A stretch of DNA of 64,000 bases from positions 1,364,001 through 1,428,000 of the forward strand of contig NW_025408675.1 in NCBI RefSeq assembly GCF_020360975.1, written 5' to 3'. Positions 24,139-34,667 of this stretch are shown in pieces; position 1 is the first letter of the stretch, and the number at the start of each line of letters is the position of its first letter. Origin of the DNA: Hirsutella rhossiliensis. Lineage: Eukaryota; Ascomycota; Sordariomycetes; Hypocreales; Ophiocordycipitaceae. The notes under the pieces are model-generated. The model saw only the letters and a program-made list of their open reading frames with translations. It did not search any database and had not been told where the DNA came from. The position numbers and the translations under genes are program-made.

Positions 24139-27100
24139 CACCCCCTTAGCTATAGCCTGCCCCTTAAAGGCATAGCTAATACGGCTTCGGGCTAGTAAGT
24201 ATATAAAGGAGGTTCTTAGCTCTATACTTCTCCCTTTACTCGAGGAAAGTAGGGGCCCTTTTAGGTCCCTAGGCTCTTTTAGACCTACTTAAGGAAAAGG
24301 GGCCTAAAGAGGGGAAAGTCCTATATGAAAGGGGGCCTTCTTAGAAGGGAAAAGCCTAATTAAATAGGGGGCCCTTTAAAGGGAAAAACCTCTTCCTTTT
24401 CTTCGGCTATAGACGTTACCTTCCCGTACGTACTATTAGCTCCTCTCGTAGACTCTTAAGGCGGGCCTCTAAGGATAGCTTCTCTCGAACGTCTTCTAGC
24501 CTAATTTACTATAAAAAGACAGCTAGCTTCTACTTTAGTAGGGGCTTCGTAAGACCGTCGGCTTTTATTAATGCCGTTAGAACCTAACGGACGGAAATAA
24601 GTCTACTTTAGACCTCTTAGCGTAACTAATACTAGTAGATATTAATATACCGTAGCTAGGTCGATAGCTTACTATTTTCCTCCGTAAGAATCTATATAGT
24701 CTACGTATTATCGTATTCTATAGCTAATAGGGACGGAATTTATAGTCGTAACGATATTAGTAGCTAGCTAAGGAAAATCGCTTCTTTTAACGCTTTTAAA
24801 AGAGCTAGTAGCTTTACCTCCGTACTAGAAGTTATAACGGTAGCTTACTTCGAAGCTCTCTAAGTAATAGTTCCTCTAAAAAGGGATATAATATACCCTT
24901 ATAAGCTCTTTCTATCTAAGGAATTATCCGTAAAGGACGAATCGCTCGAATAAAAGAAGATTTCGGTAGCTAATTTCTTCCTTTCCTACCCTCCTAGGCG
25001 TAGACTATATAATCTCGTTAAATAGAGATAAAGGATAGCTCTATCTACTACTTCTTAATGCCTAGGGCTAGGATTCTAGTTATACCTAGCTAGCCGGGAG
25101 ACCGTAAAAGAGATATCCGGTCTAGTAGAAATAGGTAAAAAAAGCAGGGAGCCTACCTTCTATTAATATTAGTGTTTCTCTTGCTCCTTAGCTTAAAAGG
25201 ACGGATTAGGTAAAAGCTCTTTATCTAATATAGGCGTAGAGGGAAGCTTCTTATCGAGGGAATTAAGGAGGAATTTATAAGCGACCTTATCGATATAGGC
25301 GTCCTAGGTAAGCTAGATAGTCCGTTAGGACCTATTCTAAAGGATTCGTATCCCTAGGAACTACTTTAGCTCCCTTAGCCTAGTTATCTTATACCTTTAT
25401 TATAGGCCTCGTATAGCCTCCCTAGTAGTAACTTCTTCCTCTTTTAGGTACGCTTAGATAATATTATCGACGTAAAAGAAGACTATGATTTTACCCTTCT
25501 ATATTATACACGGTTCCTAAGGGACTTTCTTAAAGCTTAGGGCTTTAAGGGAACCTATTAAATACTATTACTAAAGAAGGGGTAATCTTTATAATCTATA
25601 TAGAGCTTTCCTAAGCTATAGAACCTTTCCTAGCTATTAAAAGCCTAGTAGAAGGCGTATATAGATAACTTCTTCTTCCTTAAGTAGGTAGTTAATAAAG
25701 GCGTTAACTATATCTATCTAATCGAGTTCGAGGTCGAATTCTACTACTATAGCTATAAGGGTCCGAAAAGACATCCCTACTAAGGTAGTTGCCTTAGTAG
25801 GAAGATCCCCTTTTTCCTACTAGTTCCTATAGATAACTAGCTAGGCTTTGCACTTTTAAAGGAAGCCGTGTTTATTAGTTTTATAAATAAAGACCTACTT
25901 ATAGCTAAGGACCTATTTTCCTCTTACCTTTTCTTAAAGGACTTCTTCGAAAGACCCTATCTCTTCGTATAAGGCTAGGTAGTCTTTCTAGGGCTAGAAA
26001 AACTAGTCTCTAAAGGGGTGTTTTTCTAGCTGCTTTTAGTTTACTAGTAGGTCCGGGAGGTCTCTTTTCTATACCTTCCTTACTAATATTAGCTTAAATA
26101 GCCGGCCTGCTATAAACGCTCTATAGGAACCGTCTTCTATTAGCGTTAGGTAGAAGTCGGAAAATCGGTCGAAATAGGGGAGAAACTAGTCTTCTTTTAT
26201 ATTAGGCCCTATACCTTCCTTTGCTTCTCGAAGCAGGGATAAAAAGGCAGCCGGGTAATCCTTCGAGAGAGGTGCCTTTCCTACCCCCTTAGGGGTCGAG
26301 ACGGGAAGACTAATAGAGAAAGCTACTTCTAGATCTTCTTCTTATTCCGTAAGAGGAGGCGTAGGGAGGCAAGCGTATTCTAGCTCTACCGCTTTCCTAT
26401 AGTCTCCTTCTTTATCTAGATTATCTAATCTAGTAGCTTCCTCTTCTTCTTTAAAGTTAGCGTTATCCTTAACTACTTCGACGTCGGTTTCTTCTTTTAT
26501 TTCCTTGTCTAGGGCCTCTTCTTAAGACTATTAGGAAGGGGGGATTTAAATCTTCTAAATTAGCTAACGTTAAGAGAGTAAGAGGGGTTATTAATCCCTC
26601 TTTCCGTCGAAGAAGCTAGATTCGTCGAAAATTATATCCCTAGTCGAAATAACCTTCCGTAAAAGAGGAATCTAGATCCGGAAGATATTCGTAGAATTAT
26701 AACTAACGAGGTAACTAATAAAGGCTCTAGGATTAAGCTTTCTTTTCTTCTTCCTTTTTAGCTATATATCGGTAGTTATTGCGTATGCCTTATAGCTATA
26801 GGCACAAAGGTAGGCTAGCGAGGCCCTCTTCTTCGTAAAGAGCTCGAGGGGGGATTTCTAGTCTATTCCTTAGGTCTTAAAAAGGGTCTCTAGGTCCCTA
26901 TAGTCCCTTAGTCCCCTAGGGTCCCTTAGGGTCCGGTTCTAAAGGTAATAGGCGGTCTTAACGACTTCCCTCTAAAGGTCGTATAGAAGCTTTATAGTAA
27001 GTCTTATCGCAGGCCCTTTCTATTATAGCACCCCTAATCTTTCTGCCCCTCCGTTCTAGGCCTAGGTATTCGGTGCTAACGGGAGGGGTAAAATGCCCCT

Positions 27101-28880
27101 TTTTCGAAGCTAATTTAAGATATCCTTCGTAAATAGCTCTCCGTTAGACTATATCTTCTTTACCTCGTAGCTAAAGTAGGATTTTATCTAGTTAACGAAG
27201 TCCTAGAGGGTAAACTAGTTATACTTACTTAGGTAGGTCTATAAGAAATAAGGGAAAACTATCCCTAAAAAGGCGTCTATAAAAAACATTACCCTAACGA
27301 AGCTTTCCTAATCCTTAGAGATATCGGTCTAGTCGACCTAAATTTCCTTATATAGCTAGTCCGGCCGTATTAAGGTCCGTCTAGAAATTCGTCTCCTAGT
27401 CTTTCCTTAGCTATAGTATTCGCATTTAATAGTCTTTAAGCCCCTTATTCGTACGCCTTATTATTAGCCTAGCTTATATAAAGCTAGGGGGCCTAGGTAA
27501 CTAAGTCGTGCGTGCTAAAGAATACTATCTCCTTAGGCTACTAGAAGAGGGTCCTTTATAGTAGACCTATTCCTCCTAGTAGGGAAAGCTAACTTCTTAA
27601 GAGATTCCTTCCTAAGGATAGGTCGGAATTCGAGAATAAATTAACCGAATTTCTCCTTAATAAGCCTAATAGTCTGATTCTTTTAGACTAGCCTCGTAGG
27701 CTTAGACGTCGTATCTTAGAAGATTCCTTCCTCTTAAAGAAGGCGGAAGGAAATTAAGCTCGTTAAAAATCAAGGGCAAAAAGCTACCCTTTTTCGTCGA
27801 AGAATTCGTATAGATCCGTTAGGTAATTTTATCGTGAAATTCACCCTTCCGTACCCTTCTATCCGTACGGTTAATTCCCCGGTAATAAGGTATTCCCTCT
27901 ATACCTTCTTAAAGGACCGGAATCGAGAGAGTATATTATAGATATCGAGGGAAGTACTAGAGTTAAGGATAGCTGATTTTTATAGGGGATAATTAGAGGG
28001 CTCTAACGGTTGGTTTTAGCCTTATTAATCCGTAGGGAAGATAAAGGCCGGATTTACTATACTAACGACTTTTCCTCGAATTTACGGCTCGAATAAGGGC
28101 AGCGGCGTTAGTTGCTATTTCTTAGTAACCCGAATCTCGTCTATCTTCTTTTATAACGAGGGGTCCTCCTTAAGAGACTATTATACTATTTCTCGTAGCC
28201 TCTTTAAAGGGTTAATTCCTTTAGGTCTATTTTCCTCGAAGACCTACTAGCAGTCTTCTAGCCGATAGGGCTTTTTGCATGCTTAGTAGGTAGGTCGATT
28301 CCTCCTCGTACGTTGTCTCTTCGAGGAATCCTTATCCCTTTCTAGAAGGTCTACTTAAAAACCCCCCCTTTTTACCTATTATTGCTGATTTTAACGAAGA
28401 GGTTCGATTTCGACTAGTTCCCTGATTTTTCGACTAACGGACTAAAAGGTCTATTAGGGGACTAGTCGGGCCGGTCTAACTAACGGGACCGGACCTAGAG
28501 CAAAAGGCGGAGCCGGGGCCGGGACTAGGGCGGCCGTTAAAGACTAGGTTAAGGCTCTTGAGGGAGGAGGAGCCGAAGGAGCAACAGCCGCAACAGCAGT
28601 AGCGGGGGCCGCAGTAATAGGGGCTATAGCAGCTATAGGTCGAGCCGTCTAGGTCGAGTGCTAGCTACGAAGGAATAAGACTACTTACTATTATACTCTA
28701 GCAGCCTCTTCGTCTAGTTCTTAGCTAGCTTCTCGAAAGATAGTCGAGTAACCGTTACTAATAGGCTTTATTAGCAGAGATATATCCCGTAGCTACTAGC
28801 CGGAAAGAGCTTCTATAAGGAAGTATTAGTTAGCTTCCTCGAGGATTTCTTCCTACTTAGCTAGCTATAAAGAAGCTAGT
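24139..28880 (-). pseudogene. A1 pol relic: integrase, RT, RNase H
   Basis: On the reverse strand, 24860-24700 reads ATVITSSTEVKLLALLKALK followed by EAIFLS. This is the copia RNase H signature in which S-S-T-E-A-E precedes a leucine-rich helix. Near 27110-27000 the same strand reads KKGHFTPPV followed by LERRGRKIRGAIIERA, the integrase C-terminal catalytic Glu region (x-x-E-R-x-x-R-x-x-x-E-x-A). Stops at Gln/Trp positions inactivate it. CA/TG depletion is less complete here than in elements B and J, so A1 may be younger or less exposed to RIP. Confidence 0.78.
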
Positions 28881-28891
28881 AGGTTCCTAGC

Positions 28892-29588
28892 TATAAGAAT
28901 ATACCCTTATATTCCTATTTTACTATTATAAAGAAATAATAGGCATAGGGAGGCTTTATAGAATAAGCTAGTAAAAAGAGGCTCTATAATGCAGTCTAAG
29001 GGAATAACCCTTAAAAGATAAAGACCTCTACTAGATAACTATACCTTCCTCTAGGAAAAGCGGGTTAGGATAAGCCTATCCTTATAAACAAAAATATGCA
29101 TAGAATGCATACGTCAATTACGAGCAGAACGGATACCATATTGCCTATTTTAGCCTAGCGGTTCCGAAGATATCCGCGATACGAGAATAGGTAGGGCATA
29201 GAACATTCTAGTTAAATCCACTACTTATGCCAGAACCCATAGTCTTACGTCAACCATCACGCCACAATCAGACCACCTACTAAGTTAGGAAGATATACTA
29301 TAGATAGAGCTTTTTAAGTACTATAGAATATGCTAGAAAGCTGACTAATTGGTCTACTAGTAGGCGAGCAATGGTCTATAAAAGACGAAGGATTTCCCTG
29401 GGAGTAGTAGATAAAACAAGCAAGTTTAAAAGCATCTTTTACAACGCTATTCTTTTAATATATTATTCAGCCCCTTATATGCTCGTTATAAATTCCGGAC
29501 GAAATCCTACCCTATACTCCTTCGACCAATCTTTCCGCTTACGTTATCGATTACCCGATTCTACGCTTATTGCTTATACCTTCTAACA
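28892..29588. mobile_element. LTR-like insertion D1 (697 bp), partly free of RIP
   Basis: Bounded by CTAGC on both sides (28887-28891, 29589-29593). Ends are TATAAGAATATACCC and TACCTTCTAACA, consistent with an ancestral TG...CA repeat, so it is most simply a solo LTR. A second copy of exactly 697 bp lies inverted at 44718-45414 with its own 5-bp duplication. From about 29080 to 29588 D1 contains many CA and TG dinucleotides, unlike everything around it. An ORF of 71 codons at 29371-29586 shows no known motif. A MITE is less likely because the inverted ends match over only a few bases. Confidence 0.7.
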
Positions 29589-30195
29589 CTAGCAGAAAAA
29601 GCTCCTAGGTAGGCCGTATAGGTCTTCCTAATACGGTTAGTTATATAACCTCTCGAGGGAGCTATTAAGGTCTCGAGCTTTAAAAGCTACTGCCTAGGAG
29701 TCTCTTCCTCTCGAAGAGAGATTAGCTTTACGGCACTAACGGATTCCGTTATCGCCGTACGAGCAGCCGTTTATAGCTTCGTTTTATAGAGGTATTCCTT
29801 TCGGTAACTCTCGTAGTCGCCTAAGGCAGCAGAAAAAGCTCTCTATTATATAGAGGTTAGCTCGGAGAAGAGGGTAGCTCCCTCTATAAAGTCCGTTGCC
29901 CTAGGATAAAGAGGGGGCTCGAGAGGGTCCTACTTATTAGAGAAGACTAAATTATAAATAGTTCTATCTATACGAGCCCGTAGCTCCTTTACCTACTTAT
30001 CCTAATCTTAGGGATCTATAAGAATCGTCCTACGGACCGTAGGGACGGTAGAGGAGTCGTTTTTCGATATTATTACGGGGAAGGGTAGAAAAATTAAGTA
30101 AAAATCGGCTTTTCTAGTAAGAGGGGTAAAAGGAAGCTACGAGGGATATAAAAAGGGTGCCTTTTATAGTAGCCGGAAGGTATAGGAATTCTATT

Positions 30196-30212
30196 CCTCC
30201 CGGGCTTATAAC
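30196..30212 (-). other. A1 primer-binding site, half-tRNA-iMet type
   Basis: Directly inside the 5' LTR the coding strand reads GTTATAAGCCCGGGAGG. With one RIP change reversed the start is complementary to the initiator tRNA-Met anticodon arm (CTCATAAC), the primer type used by Drosophila copia and many fungal copia elements. The same motif follows the LTR at 38582 and opens the fragment at 51111. Confidence 0.5.
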
Positions 30213-30698
30213 TCTCGCGAAGAGAGATATAAGAAGTATATAAAAAGGCACGAAGGTAAAATTAAAAGTAAGGGGTCGGACAGGCAGGGCAGAGAGATTT
30301 GATTCTTACGGGAGCAGCAATTACGGTAGGGGAGTAATTATTGTATTGCCTTAATTATCCTTCTTTCCTCTATCTAACGCCCCCCTTTATACCTATCTAG
30401 CATCTTAATTAATAAAGAAGATCCTGCTTAAAGAAGCTACTAATGTCCTTTCGACTACCGAGCTTTTTGCCGGTTTTTTCCCCTCTTTTCTAGCCGTTGC
30501 CGGCACATCCGTCTTATCTTTCGCTACCTCTATAGGAAGCTATTGCTACTTCTACTTCCCCTTATACCCCTACCCTCCTTTCTATACCTCTTTTTAGCTC
30601 CTTCTTCCTTCTTCTATACCGGGTGTTTTTAGCTTCCTTAGTCCCTCGTGCTAAGGGATATCTCCGAGAACTACGAAATTAGGCCACGCTTCGCGACA
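30213..30698 (-). repeat. A1 5' LTR (right)
   Basis: 486 bp, the least mutated copy of the family-A LTR in the window. It ends TTCGCGACA on the plus strand (TGTCGCGAA on the coding strand). Confidence 0.88.
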
Positions 30699-30835
30699 AT
30701 AATAATATATAAAATAACAAGCGATTCTTACTCTATAATATAGGATTTTATTTATAATTAATATACTACTTATTAGCTTATATAATCGGGAGAGTATATT
30801 ATAGCTACTTTATTTATAGTAGGAATATAATTCCT
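30699..30835. other. RIPped spacer
   Basis: 137 bp of AT-rich sequence between A1 and repeat E copy 2. Nothing recognised. Confidence 0.4.
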
Positions 30836-31749
30836 TATAGAGGTAGGCCTATTAATAGTTAGAGTTAGGGCATTTAGTAAGGTAATAGGGGTATAACCCT
30901 CGCTAACGTTAGGTCCTAGACTAAAAGTCTCCTAGGACTAAGATTCCCCTATACCTTTCTTAGCTTTCTTCGCTAAGGGGGAACTAGCGTCGCTATAAGA
31001 CTTCTAGGCCGATCGCTTATACTTCGAGGGCGAACCTACCGCTACCTACTCCTATATATAGCGTAGGAAATCGGCGTTATAGTTCTTTACCTTCCTTTAT
31101 ATAAAAGGTACTATTATTAATAAATTATCGATAAAAAGTAATATAAAAAGGTATAAGGGATTAATAAAAAAAGGCGTAAAACTTTATAGTAATTATAAGT
31201 AGAAGAGTTAAAGAAGAAAAGAAAATAGAAGATATAGGAGATATATACGCACGCTCTTTATATTATAGTTACGTAGCCGATATATAGGTAATACCGTAAC
31301 GGTTACTTAGCGGTAACCGCTAGTATAATAACTATTAATATTATAGAGCATAGACTAATATATACGTATATAAGCGTATACGCGCGATATATAACCGAAA
31401 CTACCTCTCTTCCTAACCGAATATATATAGTATAGCGAAAGTAATATATATTAAAGATATAGCTAAGACGTTTATATAGGAAGGGAGATAATTATAAGAG
31501 CGCTACTAAGAGGTATAGGCTAATAAAGCACTTAGGTATATAATACTAATATATTAGTAGGGTATTAGTAGGGAATCGTGCTTACCCTACTTATATATTA
31601 TAGACTACTTACTATTTTAATAAAAGAGGAAAAATCCCTCTTCTTATAAGCTTTATTCTTACGATAAGGAGAATATAATATATATAGCGTAGTACCTTTA
31701 GCTATCTCTACTACCTAACTAATTATACTATAATATATATTCCCTTATA
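30836..31749 (-). repeat. Repeat E copy 2 (914 bp)
   Basis: Matches 3355-4268 over its whole length without net indels. It holds the start codon region and upstream part of the unknown family-E ORF, cut off at the left after about 90 codons. Confidence 0.75.
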
Positions 31750-31774
31750 GCCTAGCCTATTATAAAGATATATT

Positions 31775-33000
31775 CGATAATTATAGTTTAATAATACGAT
31801 CTAAGCTGCTTCTTAATAGCCTCCTTCTTTTCTAAGCTCCTTAGTACTAGCTTATTATAGCTAAGGCCCTTAAGGATACTTATTTTATTTATATTAATAC
31901 GTGATTTTAGTAAGATTACCTATATAGCTAGTAGCCTAAGTAATTAAAACTATTCCTTAATCCTATTAATAGAGGCGCATTTAATATAAGTAGAATTAAG
32001 AGATTTACCTTTAATTATACTAATCTCTAGGTTTTATACTAAAAAGCTCGAAACCTAGTATTTTCTAAGCGAGCGGGGGTCTCTACTAGCTATAATAATA
32101 CGGCCGGTAAATTCCCTAAGTTAATAATATATTAAAGGTAGCCTAAGGGCCGCTTAAGTAAGAACCTAGTTATAGAGGTATATTTCTTACTCTTAACTAA
32201 GCCTTTAAGATACCTCTTTTACCTCCTTTATAAGTAAGGCTCCTTTAAGACGCGTTTAAAGGGTTATACTTAAAATACCTTACTTATAACTAGCTTAAAG
32301 CTAAGGTATACTATTATTAATTCTCGCGAAGAGAGATATAAGAAGTATATAAAAATGCACGAAGGTGAAATTAGGAGTAAGGGGTTAGACAGGCAGGGCA
32401 GAGAGATTTTATTCTTACGGGGGCAGTAATAAAGGTAGGGGAGTGATTGTTATATTGCCTTAATTCTCCTTCTTTCCTCTATCTAACGCCCCTCTTTATA
32501 CCCGTCTAGCATCTTAATTAATAAAGAAGATCCTTCTTAAAGAAGCTACTAATGTCCTTTTAACTACCGAGCTTTTTGCCGGTTTTTCCCCTCCTTTCTA
32601 GCTGTTGCCGGCATATCCGTCTTATCTCTCACTACCTCTATAGGAAGCTATCGCTACTTCTGCTTCCCCTTATGCCCCTACCCTCCTTTCTGCACCTCTT
32701 TTTAGCTCCTTCTTCCTTCTTCTACACCGGGTGTTTTTCAGCTTCCTAGGTCCCTCTTACTAAGGGATATCTCCGAGAACTACGAAATCAGGCTACGCTT
32801 CGCGATATTAATAGCTTCGAGCGCTTCTTATAGTTAATTTTCGGTATATTTAGAAAGATAAGGTATTACTAATTTAAATTATATTTATTTTATAATTATT
32901 AAATAAGAGATATATAATAAAATATAGTTATAATATAATAGGTAGTTAATATAATAGTAATATAAAGAGGTATTAAAAGTAAAAAGTATTAAAAGCTAGG
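31775..33000 (-). mobile_element. Pogo/Fot1 fragment F2, split by a solo LTR
   Basis: 31775-32316 plus 32813 to about 32960 match 16936-17640 of F1 (N-terminal half of the transposase and upstream end). The catalytic half is missing on the left side, where repeat E copy 2 abuts. RIP stops are abundant. The right end near 32960-33000 differs from the F1 inverted repeat, suggesting a related subfamily. Confidence 0.65.
32322..32807 (-). repeat. Solo LTR of copia family A (486 bp)
   Basis: Same length and orientation as the A1 LTRs, flanked by TTAAT on both sides (32317-32321, 32808-32812). F1 at about 17465-17490 provides the empty site with a single TTAAT. No internal sequence is present, so LTR-LTR recombination is inferred. 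Confidence 0.85.
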
Positions 33001-33236
33001 TATATTAACTTAGCTAGCTCGTTCCTAGTAATCCCTTTATAGCTAAGGTATTACTATAGTTAGATAGTATAGGTTAGGTTAAGCCTTTTAAGTAAGCGCT
33101 ATATCCTTATAGTTATATCGAAGTAGCCTTCTAGCTTAATAATTACTACCTAGCTATCTATAAAAATAAAGACTAGTTAAGGAAGTAAAGGGTTCTTTAA
33201 TAACCTTAGTAGTAGCTAGGGTCTTTTAAAAAGGTC
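33001..33236. other. RIPped spacer
   Basis: AT-rich sequence between the pogo fragment and SINE copy G2. Nothing recognised apart from the left target duplication of the SINE at its right end. Confidence 0.4.
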
Positions 33237-34039
33237 TTTTAAAACCCTATTATTATTATTATTAAGATTATACTAGTAACCTATCTAAAGGTATCTAAAA
33301 CTTCGGCGTTAAATAAGAGGGAAAAACTAAAGTACTTAAAAGAAAGCTATCCCCTCTTTTTTAGCTAGTCCGCCCTTATACTAAGTTATAGTTATAATAT
33401 ATAGGAATCTTATACTAGCTATCGTAGGTATTAGTTTTTTTTTTTAGTTAGTCGGAATTATATTAGCCCTACTATAAAGTAACCTTAGAAAGTAACTCCT
33501 TTATATATATAAGGTATATAGCGTTAATCGGTAGTACGAGCGTTTTTAGTTAATAGTAAATTATATAATTATCTTTAACCTTATCCTATAATAATATCTT
33601 CTTAGGCTTTACCTTATTTTTCTATTATAAGGCTTAGCGGGCTATTTTTTTATTAATACTAGCCTTTAAACGGGCCGGTAGTCGGGTTATTATACTAGCT
33701 TCGCGCTATACTTATTAAGTTACTAGTTATAGCCCTAGGCTTTTATTTTCCCGGTTAAGGGGCCTAAACCGGGGTTAAGGGGAGGTCCTAATAAAATCGT
33801 TGCTAGGTCTAAGTAAGCGAGGTCCGGGCCGGCCTACTTATAGCGGGGCTAGACTACTAGTATATTTATAAGCGCTTTTAAAAGCGCTAATTAGCTAATT
33901 AATAAGTAGGTTAGCGTAGTCTACTAGTCCGACTAAAAATTAATCGTTCCCCTAGCCGGATTCGAACCGACTCTAGCGTTATAGCTAGCAGTTCTCTTAG
34001 GTATATAACTACTATACTACGAGGGTTTTAAAACCCTAT
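33237..34039 (-). mobile_element. SINE-like element G2 with 14-bp target duplications
   Basis: The element proper is 33251-34025, read on the reverse strand. It has a 77-nt tRNA-like head, a ~690-nt body and an (AAT)n tail (plus strand TATTATTATTATTATT at 33249-33264). TTTTAAAACCCTAT flanks it on both sides (33237-33250 and 34026-34039). It has no ORF. The copy is less RIPped than G1, so the pol III boxes remain readable. It sits at the left border of the gene island. Confidence 0.8.
33949..34025 (-). ncRNA. tRNA-derived head of SINE G2 (pol III A and B boxes)
   Basis: The reverse strand starts CCCTCGTAGTATAGTAG and ends CCGGCTAGGGG, so CCCT can pair with AGGG as an acceptor stem. The B box GGTTCGAATCC is perfect. 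TAGTATAGTAGTTA fits a slightly decayed A box. The anticodon arm (CTAGC...GCTAG) has an abnormal 6-nt loop, so this is a tRNA-like promoter, not a working tRNA. Confidence 0.65.
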
Positions 34040-34667
34040 AAATCGCGAATAGCTCCGCGATAGCTACTTTAATATAAGGGCCTAACTTAGCGCCGAATTC
34101 GCATATAAACTCGACTTAGACCGTAGACGTCGCATTTTATCCGCTCTTCCTTAGTCAGTTCTCACCTTCTCCTTGCCTTTTATTGACACGTTGTGCTGCA
34201 TGACATGACACGTTGGCGCCCGCTCCCAGGGTTCCTAGGTATCGCCCCTAATCGGCCGTCGCCCAATGCAAGCTACTGCGGGAAGGAATTGCCGGTTAGT
34301 GCCGCAACCACCACAAAACCTTCAAATAGACAAATAAATCCCCCTATAACATTTTTATCGTTAACTCAAACGACGAACTTTCGTTCCTCAAGGCTCTTTG
34401 CGCGAGCCACGACCGCCGATCTCCTATGCGGCAGTCATCTCCTCAGGAACCCGATTCCCAACCAGGTCTCTCCTCTGCACTTTCGACACGAGCATGATGC
34501 TGTCGAGCGTTAGGCACTCCCCGCGTGCCTCCAAACTGTACCTTCGAGGTATGAGTTGACGAAGCGTGAGGAACCTTGTACGATGCCGATCTGTTGATAA
34601 TGAGCTGGATACCACTGTAGCCAGTGCAGTCTTTCACGATGTGAAAAGTCCGTAGTATTTACCCTAA
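34040..34667. other. Left flank of gene island, no convincing gene
   Basis: RIP signature fades at about 34140, where normal CA/TG usage begins. Short ORFs exist (34193-34513 plus; 34424-34615 and 34443-34637 minus), but none has a known motif and they overlap in conflicting frames. The part nearest 34667 probably holds the 3' UTR of the amidinotransferase gene. Confidence 0.45.

Larger units (their letters stand above)
23653..30698 (-). mobile_element. Ty1/copia element A1, full length, RIPped (7,046 bp)
   Basis: Two 486-bp LTRs (23653-24138 and 30213-30698) flank a reverse-strand pol relic. The pyrimidine run CACCCCC next to the left LTR is the polypurine tract on the coding strand. Inside the right LTR the coding strand reads GTTATAAGCCCGGGAGG, a likely primer-binding site. 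RNase H and integrase motifs (see the pol entry) follow the Ty1/copia order integrase before RT. A 697-bp insertion (D1) interrupts the 5' part. Other copies or pieces of family A are at 32322-32807, 38095-38581, 39252-40485 and 51111-54342. No matching target duplication is visible (AATAT left, ATAAT right). Confidence 0.88.

Noticed and set aside
23648..30703. Target-site duplication for A1
   Set aside because: AATAT and ATAAT do not match; mutation may have erased it, so none is claimed.
33949..34025. Functional tRNA gene
   Set aside because: The acceptor stem is mostly unpaired and the anticodon loop has 6 nt; it is bounded by SINE target duplications.
34193..34513. 106-codon ORF left of the amidinotransferase
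   Set aside because: No motif, low-complexity Ser/Thr/Pro composition, and conflicting short ORFs on the other strand; not convincing as a gene.
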